The notes below the pieces were generated by a model that was not told the DNA's origin, did not search any database, and worked only from the letters and a program-made list of their open reading frames with translations. Made by a program: the position numbers and the translations under genes. This document shows, piece after piece, positions 1 to 6,443 of a stretch of DNA of 6,545 nt (the stretch's first letter is position 1; each line of letters starts with the position of its first letter). The DNA is from Methanosphaera sp. GTDB taxonomy: Archaea; Methanobacteriota; Methanobacteria; Methanobacteriales; Methanobacteriaceae. The DNA lies in contig JAJQHG010000002.1 of assembly GCA_021199865.1 (NCBI GenBank), positions 1 to 6,545 on the forward strand. Reading direction: 5' to 3'.

Positions 1-1422
1 GTAAGAGACTGTGTATATGAAATTCCCTCATCATCAAGACAGGATATGAGAGCATCAGCAAGAATATACCTGGATGATGAATCAATAAAGACTGTTGATG
101 ATGGTGCAATAGAACAAGTAGCTAATGTTGCATCACTAGAAGGTATACAAAAGAGAGCCATAGGATTACCTGACATACACTTTGGTTATGGATTCCCAAT
201 TGGTGGAGTAGCAGCATTTGGTGAAAACAATGGTATAATAAGTCCAGGTGGAGTAGGATTTGATATAAATTGTGGAGTAAGACTCCTAAAAACAAATCTC
301 ACAACAGAAGATATAAAGCCATACATGAAAGAATTAACTGATGAATTATTTAAGAAAATACCATCAGGACTTGGAAGTAATGGTATAACACACATAAAAG
401 AAAACCAAGTGGATGATGTACTAGAAAATGGTGCTAAATGGGCTGTAGAGAATGGATATGGATGGGATGAAGACTTAACATTCCTAGAAGAAAATGGTTG
501 TATGGACACAGCTGATGCATCAGTTGTAAGTACAAAGGCAAAAAGAAGAGGAATACCCCAACTAGGATCACTTGGTAGTGGAAATCACTTCCTAGAAATA
601 CAAACAATTGATAAAGTATTTGACGAGAAAACTGCCCAGGTATTTGGATTAGAAGAGAATCAAGTAGTAATACTAATACATACAGGTTCACGTGGATGTG
701 GATACCAAATATGTGCAGATAACCTAAGAGAAATGGATAAAACTGCTAAAAGACTAAAACTTGATCTACCTGATCGTCAACTAGCATATGCTCCTATTGA
801 CTCTGATGAAGCACAAGACTACCTAAAAGCAATGGCTGCAGGTGCAAACTATGCATGGGCAAATAGACAGATGATTCAACACTGGACACGTGAAACATTT
901 GAATCAATACTAAAACAAGATGCTGATGAATTAGGTCTAAGTGTACTCTATGATGTAGCACACAATATAATTAAGAAGGAAAACCATAAAGTGGGTAAAG
1001 TATCACGTAACATGTATGTACATCGTAAAGGTGCAACACGTGCATTTGGTCCAGGACGTAAAGAAATACCACAAGATTATAGGGATGTTGGACAACCTGT
1101 AATAATACCTGGTACAATGGGTACATCATCATATGTATTATCTGGTACCCAGACAGCAATGGATGAAACATTTGGATCAACAGCACATGGTGCTGGACGT
1201 GTATTAAGTCGTTCTAAGGCAAAGAACACCTATGAACCTGAAGATATATCCAAACAAATGGCTGATAAAGGAATAATATTGAAGGCTAACTCACAACCTG
1301 TTATAGCAGAGGAAGCACCTGGTGCATATAAGGATATTGATAGAGTAATAGACATTATTTCAAAGACAAAAATAAGTAACCTTGTTGCAAAAACCATACC
1401 ATTAGGTGTTATTAAGGGATAG
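1..1422 (+). CDS. rtcB: RtcB, tRNA-splicing / RNA 3'-phosphate ligase (5' end outside window)
   Basis: RtcB joins RNA ends carrying a 2',3'-cyclic phosphate or 3'-phosphate to a 5'-hydroxyl, using GTP and Mn2+. In archaea it seals tRNA exons after intron removal and also repairs RNA. The frame is open from base 1: the codons before the ATG at 46 read VRDCVYEIPSSSRQD, and the VYEIP stretch matches the usual archaeal RtcB N-terminus, so ATG46 is internal and only about 5-10 residues are missing. Counting from Met46, the metal-binding and catalytic residues are all present: Asp73 and Cys76 (FDINCG), His181 (GSGNHF), His212 (HTGSRG), His306 (DVAHN) and His381 (STAHGAG), the last equivalent to the guanylylated His404 of Pyrococcus horikoshii RtcB. 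The C-terminus ends in the family-typical GVIKG. No intein is present, although some archaeal RtcB genes carry one. The RtcB cofactor archease is not in this window. The next gene starts 6 bases after the stop. Confidence 0.97.
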   Translation, partial: VRDCVYEIPSSSRQDMRASARIYLDDESIKTVDDGAIEQVANVASLEGIQKRAIGLPDIHFGYGFPIGGVAAFGENNGIISPGGVGFDINCGVRLLKTNLTTEDIKPYMKELTDELFKKIPSGLGSNGITHIKENQVDDVLENGAKWAVENGYGWDEDLTFLEENGCMDTADASVVSTKAKRRGIPQLGSLGSGNHFLEIQTIDKVFDEKTAQVFGLEENQVVILIHTGSRGCGYQICADNLREMDKTAKRLKLDLPDRQLAYAPIDSDEAQDYLKAMAAGANYAWANRQMIQHWTRETFESILKQDADELGLSVLYDVAHNIIKKENHKVGKVSRNMYVHRKGATRAFGPGRKEIPQDYRDVGQPVIIPGTMGTSSYVLSGTQTAMDETFGSTAHGAGRVLSRSKAKNTYEPEDISKQMADKGIILKANSQPVIAEEAPGAYKDIDRVIDIISKTKISNLVAKTIPLGVIKG

Positions 1423-1428
1423 ATTCAT

Positions 1429-2190
1429 ATGATTGGTATTATTGGTGGGACAGGAACAGAATCACTAATAGATACTTATCCTGTTACAGAAACAAGAGAT
1501 ATTACTACTGCCTATGGGGATGCTCCAACAATAAGTATACTAGAAATTAGTAACAAGCAAGTAGCCTATATTCCACGTCATAGTGGTGATCATAGTGTGC
1601 CACCACACATGATAAATTATAGGGCTAATATTGATGCTCTCTCTACTATTGGTGTTAAACAGGTGTTAGCTACAAACTCTGTTGGATCAATGGATACTAA
1701 TATAATGCCTGGTAGTATATTAATACCAGATAATTTCATTGATTTTACACATGATAGGGCATCCACATTCTATGATGATAAGGTAATACATATTGATTGT
1801 AGTGAACCCTACTGTGAGACACTCAGAGGTTACTTAAATAGTAGTGGTAATACTCATCCATACGGAGTATATATTGCAACACAGGGTCCACGTTTTGAGA
1901 CTAATGCTGAGATTCAATTCTATAAACAGATTGGTGGAAAAGTTGTTGGTATGACTGGTGTTCCAGAAGTGGTTCTTGCTAGAGAAAAACAAATGTGTTA
2001 TAGTAGTATATGTGCTGTGACTAATTATGCTGCATCCATTAGTTCTCATACATTGACTATTACAGAGGTAGTTGATGCAATGAATGACTGTGAAGAAAGT
2101 TTAGTTGATTTAATAACAAGTACAGTTGCTAAAATTGATCAGGATAAGGATTGTGAATGTCAAAAGACATTAAATGATGCAATTATTTAA
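1429..2190 (+). CDS. 6-oxopurine nucleoside phosphorylase, probable 5'-methylthioinosine phosphorylase
   Basis: This is a member of the trimeric MTAP/PNP (PNP_UDP_1) family, 253 residues, a normal length. Such enzymes split a nucleoside with phosphate into free base and (methylthio)ribose 1-phosphate. Visible motifs are the N-terminal phosphate loop GIIGGTGT (3-10), Arg50-His51 in IPRHSGDHSVPPH (48-60), NYRAN (63-67), TNSVGS (82-87), TQGPRFET (151-158) and GMTGVPE (174-180, with Met175 against the ribose). The base-recognition site reads VTNYAAS (197-203) with Asn199 where adenine-specific MTAP has Asp. That substitution is the hallmark of 6-oxopurine specificity, so hypoxanthine-type substrates are likely. 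In methanogens the related enzyme of Methanocaldococcus acts on methylthioinosine, after deamination of methylthioadenosine; inosine/guanosine phosphorolysis is the alternative. The ATG lies 6 bases after the rtcB stop in the same frame, with a weak AAGGG about 10 bases upstream, suggesting co-transcription and translational coupling. The tail holds a Cys-Glu-Cys (242-244) that I do not recognise. Confidence 0.9.
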   Translation: MIGIIGGTGTESLIDTYPVTETRDITTAYGDAPTISILEISNKQVAYIPRHSGDHSVPPHMINYRANIDALSTIGVKQVLATNSVGSMDTNIMPGSILIPDNFIDFTHDRASTFYDDKVIHIDCSEPYCETLRGYLNSSGNTHPYGVYIATQGPRFETNAEIQFYKQIGGKVVGMTGVPEVVLAREKQMCYSSICAVTNYAASISSHTLTITEVVDAMNDCEESLVDLITSTVAKIDQDKDCECQKTLNDAII

Positions 2191-2197
2191 TATAATT

Positions 2198-2241
2198 GCT
2201 AAATAAAAATATTAACTATATTTTATTGATTTATGTAGGGG
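2198..2241 (+). promoter_or_regulatory. Candidate nadA promoter and weak ribosome-binding site
   Basis: The 61-bp gap between the phosphorylase gene and nadA is almost pure A+T. It holds two TATA-like stretches, AAAAATATTA (2205-2214) and TATATTTTA (2217-2225), then an AGGGG (2237-2241) ten bases before the nadA ATG. If the first stretch is the TATA box, transcription would begin just before the AGGGG and leave a short leader carrying it. If the second is used, the transcript would be nearly leaderless. The U-rich part (2221-2232) could equally terminate the upstream transcript. No hairpin or operator palindrome is apparent. Which of these is used cannot be settled from sequence alone. Confidence 0.35.
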
Positions 2242-2251
2242 TTTAAAATAG

Positions 2252-3169
2252 ATGAATAATAATATAATAGAAGAGATTCAAGAATTAAAGAAAGATAAAA
2301 ATGCTATAATATTAGCTCATAATTACCAACCAAAGGAAATACAGGAAATAGCAGACTTTGTGGGGGACTCCTTAGAATTATGTTTAAAGGCTAGTCAAGT
2401 AGATAATATTGACATGATAGTCTTTTGTGGAGTAAACTTTATGGCTGAAACTGCTGCTATAATATGTCCTGATAAGAAGGTTATTATACCAGATAATAGA
2501 GCTAACTGTCAAATGGCAGATATGGTGTCCTTAGATGAATTAAAAAAGGCTAAATCTGAGAATCCTGGTGTGCCAACAGTATTATATGTTAATAGTAGAG
2601 CAGACTCTAAAAGTGAGGCTGATATAATTTGTACATCAGCAAATGCTGATAAGGTAGTTTCATCACTAGATAGTGATAAATTCATATTTGCACCAGATCA
2701 TAACCTTGGAGTATACTCCGCTGAAAAAACTAATAAGGAAGCTATGATAGTACCTGAGGATGGACACTGCTATGTACATACAATGCTACAACCTGAGGAT
2801 ATAATAAAAGCTAGAGAAGAATATCCTGATGCAAAAATTGTTGTACACCCAGAATGTGATAAGAAGCTTAGAGAGTTAGCTGATTATGTTGAAAGTACTG
2901 GTGGAATGGTCAGGTTAGCTAAAGATCCTGAAATTAAGCAGTTAGTTGTAGGTACAGAGATTGGTCTAGTTACTAGATTAAAAAGAGAAAATCCTGACAA
3001 GGAATTTATACCACTACGTAAGGATGCATTCTGTCTTACAATGAAACTTATTACATTAGAGAAACTACGTGATGCTCTTAGAGATGAAAAATTTATTGTA
3101 ACAGTAGGTGATTCAATTGCATCTAAAGCACGTGTAAGTATTGATAGAATGCTTAATTTATCAAAGTAG
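2252..3169 (+). CDS. nadA: Quinolinate synthase A
   Basis: NadA condenses iminoaspartate with dihydroxyacetone phosphate to give quinolinate, the pyridine precursor of NAD, in the cytoplasm. The 305-residue protein is the short form typical of archaea and Thermotoga. The three ligands of the [4Fe-4S] cluster are visible as Cys86 (NCQMAD), Cys173 (GHCYVH) and Cys261 (CLTMK); spacings of 87 and 88 residues match the family (Cys81/168/254 in the Thermotoga enzyme). Other family motifs are LAHNYQ (21-26), GDSLELC (38-44), FCGVNFMAE (58-66), YVN (112-114), CTSANA (127-132), HPEC (199-202) and GTEIG (234-238). An in-frame TAG lies directly before the ATG at 2252, so no longer start exists. An AGGGG sits ten bases upstream. 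The partner making iminoaspartate (aspartate dehydrogenase or NadB) and NadC are not in the window. The stop codon is embedded in a hairpin (see 3165-3185). Confidence 0.97.
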   Translation: MNNNIIEEIQELKKDKNAIILAHNYQPKEIQEIADFVGDSLELCLKASQVDNIDMIVFCGVNFMAETAAIICPDKKVIIPDNRANCQMADMVSLDELKKAKSENPGVPTVLYVNSRADSKSEADIICTSANADKVVSSLDSDKFIFAPDHNLGVYSAEKTNKEAMIVPEDGHCYVHTMLQPEDIIKAREEYPDAKIVVHPECDKKLRELADYVESTGGMVRLAKDPEIKQLVVGTEIGLVTRLKRENPDKEFIPLRKDAFCLTMKLITLEKLRDALRDEKFIVTVGDSIASKARVSIDRMLNLSK

Positions 3170-3185
3170 GATAATTTATCCTACT
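3165..3185 (+). terminator. Perfect inverted repeat over the nadA stop codon
   Basis: AGTAGGATAA (3165-3174) is followed after one base by its exact reverse complement TTATCCTACT (3176-3185). As RNA it can form an 8-bp stem (3165-3172 with 3178-3185) and a 5-base loop. The nadA TAG (3167-3169) lies inside the left arm. No U-run follows directly, so it is not a classical intrinsic terminator. It could protect the mRNA 3' end, or act together with the second hairpin downstream. The structure is seen in the sequence; the function is inferred. Confidence 0.5.
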
Positions 3186-3207
3186 AAAACTCTTATATAA
3201 ACAACAA

Positions 3208-3250
3208 GTCTAGATTATTAGTCTAGCATCCTATTTTTATTTTCTTTATA
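3208..3250 (+). terminator. Hairpin plus U-rich tract, probable nadA transcription terminator
   Basis: CTAGATT (3210-3216) can pair with AGTCTAG (3220-3226) as a 7-bp stem with one G-U pair and a 3-base loop. It is followed after a few bases by a T-rich tract (3232-3248, mostly T with single A, C breaks). Archaeal termination depends chiefly on U-rich tracts, so this is the best candidate 3' end for the nadA transcript. The same GTCTAG hexamer occurs as a direct repeat at 3208-3213 and 3221-3226. Confidence 0.5.
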
Positions 3251-3264
3251 GTAATTTTAATTAT

Positions 3265-3316
3265 CAATTAATTTTATATATCTATAAAGTTTATCTATTA
3301 ATATTAAATGTGGAGG
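3265..3316 (+). promoter_or_regulatory. Probable archaeal promoter (TATA box) and strong Shine-Dalgarno for the membrane protein
   Basis: TTTATATA at 3273-3280 is a good match to the archaeal TATA consensus, with an A-rich potential BRE just upstream (about 3266-3272). A start point about 25 bases downstream falls near 3303-3308. A strong GGAGG follows at 3312-3316. The leader would therefore be only about 5-10 bases. The GGAGG ends just one base before the TTG at 3318, which is unusually close for a working Shine-Dalgarno/start pair. Confidence 0.5.
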
Positions 3317-3317
3317 A

Positions 3318-4349
3318 TTGAATACTATTAATAGAGATAATTTTCCCAAGATAACACCCTCTATTATTGCAGGAATTGTATTGATATTAATTGGTGTAAT
3401 TATTTTAGTAACTGATTTTCTTGATTCAATTGTTACTAGTATTCTATGGCCAATTCTTGAAGGTTCCTCAGAGGGTAAAACAGTTTTGTTTCTAGGAATT
3501 CTTGGTAGCTTACTTATTATTTGTTCGATTATTAGACAAAGTCCATGGTTACAGAAAAAAGTTTATAGATTTGAAAATAATCAGAGACCATATGTAGCAA
3601 GTGTTATAATTATATTAATTATATGTGGTCTAGTAGGATTATTAATAGAAGCTTATATTAGAAGCCAGTTTGGTGTAGGCTTTTTTACAATCCTTACATC
3701 TATGGATCCAAATACTAGTACTACTAGTCCTATGCATTCACATATATACAAATCAATACTCGGATACTTATCATATAACTTTGTTCCAATGCATGTTAAC
3801 ACAGCTTCATCAATACTAAGTTATGGTCTACCTTATAGCCTAATAATAATACCTGTATGGATATTTTCATATATCTGTGGAGTTATTGGTATATCACAAA
3901 TGAAAACACATAGGATAGTATCATTATTTGCATTAACTCTTGCACTTATTGGTATTCTTGATGGTGGAATATTTTCACAGCCATTCCTTATAGGTATATT
4001 CATATTACTATGTACCTACTACTCTAATGGAGAGTTTAGTATAAGAAAGTTAAATATAGGTGTTCTAAATAATGCTGTTATTGTAATGGGATACATGTTA
4101 CTAGTTGCTATGATCATAGAAGTTGGAGGATCAGACACAGAACTTCATACATTAACAGTTATTAATCAGACAGAACCTGTGGATATGAGTCAATTTGATG
4201 TTATAAGTACAGAGGTTGATGGTGATAAAACAATATACACACTTAATACTACGATGCCCGATAAAGAGTTAATACAAGAAGTATTCTCAACATTCCAATC
4301 AAAAGCAGATCTAACGTTTATGTCATGGAACTTCTATACTTACTTTTAG
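3318..4349 (+). CDS. Polytopic membrane protein of unknown function
   Basis: I do not recognise this 343-residue protein. Hydrophobic stretches suggest six or seven membrane segments at roughly residues 13-33, 55-72, 92-111, 172-194, 199-214, 219-234 and 248-268. A hydrophilic loop (about 127-165) carries SPMHSH (137-142) and a second PMH (157-159), which could face outward and bind a metal, though that is only a guess. The last 75 residues (269-343) are soluble, with a pattern of short strands and a helix, and no known motif. It has no cleavable signal peptide; the first segment acts as anchor. No ATG or GTG start is available in frame: the frame is closed by TAA at 3285-3287, and the first usual start is TTG at 3318, with ATT at 3327 as an alternative. 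It has its own TATA-like promoter after the nadA terminator, so it is likely monocistronic. It converges on the antiporter gene with a 135-bp gap. Confidence 0.8.
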   Translation: MNTINRDNFPKITPSIIAGIVLILIGVIILVTDFLDSIVTSILWPILEGSSEGKTVLFLGILGSLLIICSIIRQSPWLQKKVYRFENNQRPYVASVIIILIICGLVGLLIEAYIRSQFGVGFFTILTSMDPNTSTTSPMHSHIYKSILGYLSYNFVPMHVNTASSILSYGLPYSLIIIPVWIFSYICGVIGISQMKTHRIVSLFALTLALIGILDGGIFSQPFLIGIFILLCTYYSNGEFSIRKLNIGVLNNAVIVMGYMLLVAMIIEVGGSDTELHTLTVINQTEPVDMSQFDVISTEVDGDKTIYTLNTTMPDKELIQEVFSTFQSKADLTFMSWNFYTYF

Positions 4350-4380
4350 CAAATAACAAATTAACCCCCATTCTATACTA

Positions 4381-4387
4381 TTTTTTT
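4381..4387 (+). terminator. U7 tract, probable terminator of the membrane-protein gene
   Basis: An uninterrupted run of seven T lies 32 bases after the TAG of the membrane-protein gene, in the convergent gap. No stable stem precedes it. Archaeal RNA polymerase can terminate at such oligo-U tracts without a hairpin, so this is a reasonable 3' end for the plus-strand transcript. Confidence 0.5.
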
Positions 4388-4419
4388 AATAATTAATTTA
4401 TATAATAGAGTTTATTGCT

Positions 4420-4430
4420 AAAAATAGAAG
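4420..4430 (-). terminator. Possible U-rich terminator of the antiporter gene
   Basis: On the minus strand this reads CTTCTATTTTT, a U-rich tract about 55 bases beyond the antiporter stop codon. It is the best oligo-U run on that strand within the convergent gap. No clear stem precedes it, so support is weak; a U-rich stretch nearer the stop (about 4455-4466, minus) is an alternative. Confidence 0.3.
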
Positions 4431-4462
4431 TAATATAATTTTGCATTAAATAGTTAAATAAT

Positions 4463-4471
4463 AAAGGAGGT
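4463..4471 (+). other. Orphan strong Shine-Dalgarno-like sequence (AAAGGAGGT)
   Basis: AAAGGAGGT complements the 3' end of archaeal 16S rRNA almost perfectly, yet lies in the convergent gap with no gene to serve. Downstream, ATG at 4499 opens only six codons (MDLRSF) before a stop and is 27 bases away. A non-standard ATA start at 4476 would give ten codons. It may be chance, a relic of a lost gene, or part of an untranslated 3' region of the minus-strand transcript. Confidence 0.3.
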
Positions 4472-4484
4472 TAGGATAGATTAT

Positions 4485-6434
4485 CTAATCAAATACAGAT
4501 GGATTTAAGAAGTTTTTAATATTATCTTCTGTTCCTGTAAATAGGATTAGATCATCAATTTTTAATTTAAAGTCTTGATTAAAGTCAGTTATGGTCTCAT
4601 TATCTCTTATAATAGATGTAACTGTTAAATTATTACTTTTGAACTCATAATCTGATAATCTAGATGACTTAGTTACATATACTGATTCTACATCAAGATC
4701 AGTTATACGTTCACTTAGTGATGTACTTATTTCTTCTGGAGAAATACAACGGAATGTATCATACTTCTCTGCTCTTAGGTTTTGAGCAATATCTGTGATT
4801 TCACTCATGTCTTTATCATAGTATTCCATTATTAATGTGAACATGACAATACTTGTCTCAAACTCCTCAGGTATTACTTCATCAGCACCTGTATCATAGA
4901 GTTCATCTACATTCTTCATGTATCTTGTTCTAACAATAATATGGATCTCTGTATTTAATCTTCTAGCTGTGTCCACTGCTTTAACAGTATTATTATAGTC
5001 AGATGTTGCTATTAGAATACTTGTTGCTGATGTAATCTTAGCCTCTTTTAGTACAGACTCATTTGATGCATCACCATATATAATAGGTTCTCCCGCATTC
5101 TTCTCTCGTTCTACTATTATAGGGTTCATATCAATAATTACATATGGTATATCATAATGATTACATGCTCTTGAAAGATTTTTTCCATTCACACCAAAAC
5201 CAACAATTATTACATGATCTTCAAGTACATCCTCCTCGATTTCCTCAGGCTGTACTTTTTTGAGTTCATCATCTACTTGGAAGTATGGTATTCTCTTTAA
5301 GTATCCTGTTATCTTTGGAGATAATCTCTCTAGGAATGGCGTTGCAGTCATTGTTAGAACACTCACTGTTAAGAAGGTAGTGTACAATGATTCACTAATT
5401 AAACCATATATCATTCCTTGACTTGCAAGAATAAAGGAGAATTCTCCTACCTGTGTTAATAATAAACTCATTGAAACATTAGTCCTTAATGGTAACTTTA
5501 ATATTTGACCAGTAATAAATGATGCAACAAATTTTATTATTAAAACTATAGCAGTTAGGAATAATATAAACACTATATTCTCTATAAGGTATTGTACATT
5601 TATCATTAAACCAATAGATATAAGATATATACTTAAGAATACATCTTGGAATGGTTGCATATATCCTAGTGCTTGATGACTATAATCAGTATTAGAAATC
5701 ATTAATCCTGCAATAAATGCTCCTAATTCCTCTGAAATACCAACAGTAGATGTTGCATATGTTATACCAAAACATAATAAGAGAATTATTAACATGAATA
5801 AATCCCTATTTTTTGTCTTAGATGCTTGTTCTAGTACTGCTGGTACAACATAGTTACTACCAAGAATTAGTATTATGGCTAAGCCTACAATTTGTACAAT
5901 TGATCTTGGTAGTGTGGACATATCAAGTGATTGTCCTCCAAGAATAGGTGTAAATAGTAGTACTACGATAACAGCTATATCCTGGAATATAAGAATTCCG
6001 AGTGTTACCCTACCAGTCATGGAATGGTTTAAGTGTTGTTTTTGCATAATCTTCATTACAATAGCAGTACTGCTGAAACATATGAGGAATCCCATGAATA
6101 TTGCTTCATTTAATGGGAAACCTAATATAAACATTAATGCTGTTGTAATAATAGTTGTTGTAACAACTTGTAGTATACCTCCAACTACTGCATACTTCTT
6201 AATAGCTGAGAATTGTTCAACAGAAAATTCAAGTCCTATAATAAATAATAAAAATATTACACCCAACCCTGAAATTGTATCAATAATATCTGTAGATGTA
6301 ATGAATTGATTAAGTACCATACCAGTTATGAATAAACCAATCGTGGTAGATAACTTTAGTCTATTAAATACTAATAGGACTAGTACAGCTGTGAATAAGA
6401 CCACAGATATACTTTCTAATAAATATAAATCCAT
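4485..6434 (-). CDS. KefB/KefC-type monovalent cation/proton antiporter with C-terminal RCK (TrkA-N/TrkA-C) domain
   Basis: This is a 649-residue CPA2-family antiporter. Residues 1-370 form the Na_H_Exchanger domain, with about 12-13 membrane segments. The ion-site signature is IFQDIAVI with Gln151-Asp152; the Gln-Asp form is characteristic of Kef-like K+ transporters, where Na+-type relatives have Asn-Asp or Asp-Asp. Also typical are GLEFS (67-71), SSTAIV (121-126) and SEELGAFIAGLMIS (234-247). An acidic linker (388-406) leads to an RCK_N/TrkA-N Rossmann domain: GFGVNG (412-417), the acidic end of the second strand (Asp435) and YGDA (453-456). An RCK_C/TrkA-C domain follows, about 565-640. 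It probably exchanges K+ (or Na+) for H+ across the cell membrane, gated by a nucleotide bound to RCK. Bacterial Kef is gated by glutathione, which methanogens generally lack, so the ligand should differ. The ATG at 6434 has AGGA nine bases upstream. The stop at 4485-4487 is TAG. No ancillary KefF/KefG-like subunit is adjacent. Confidence 0.93.
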   Translation of the reverse strand: MDLYLLESISVVLFTAVLVLLVFNRLKLSTTIGLFITGMVLNQFITSTDIIDTISGLGVIFLLFIIGLEFSVEQFSAIKKYAVVGGILQVVTTTIITTALMFILGFPLNEAIFMGFLICFSSTAIVMKIMQKQHLNHSMTGRVTLGILIFQDIAVIVVLLFTPILGGQSLDMSTLPRSIVQIVGLAIILILGSNYVVPAVLEQASKTKNRDLFMLIILLLCFGITYATSTVGISEELGAFIAGLMISNTDYSHQALGYMQPFQDVFLSIYLISIGLMINVQYLIENIVFILFLTAIVLIIKFVASFITGQILKLPLRTNVSMSLLLTQVGEFSFILASQGMIYGLISESLYTTFLTVSVLTMTATPFLERLSPKITGYLKRIPYFQVDDELKKVQPEEIEEDVLEDHVIIVGFGVNGKNLSRACNHYDIPYVIIDMNPIIVEREKNAGEPIIYGDASNESVLKEAKITSATSILIATSDYNNTVKAVDTARRLNTEIHIIVRTRYMKNVDELYDTGADEVIPEEFETSIVMFTLIMEYYDKDMSEITDIAQNLRAEKYDTFRCISPEEISTSLSERITDLDVESVYVTKSSRLSDYEFKSNNLTVTSIIRDNETITDFNQDFKLKIDDLILFTGTEDNIKNFLNPSVFD

Positions 6435-6443
6435 GTTATATGT

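Noticed and set aside
186..1186. Minus-strand open frames at 186-509, 434-691 and 971-1186 opposite rtcB
   Set aside because: They lie antisense to rtcB, whose residues match the family throughout; their hydrophobic composition is what antisense of AT-rich coding DNA gives.
1..1422. Intein within rtcB
   Set aside because: Some archaeal RtcB genes carry inteins, but this frame aligns continuously through all catalytic segments with no insertion.
1834..2049. Minus-strand open frame opposite the phosphorylase gene
   Set aside because: It is antisense to conserved catalytic motifs of the phosphorylase and has no start signal or family resemblance.
3714..3728. Repeated palindrome ACTAGT-ACT-ACTAGT inside the membrane-protein gene
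   Set aside because: It is explained by a run of Thr/Ser codons (NTSTTS) in the loop; there is no sign of a regulatory or mobile-element role.
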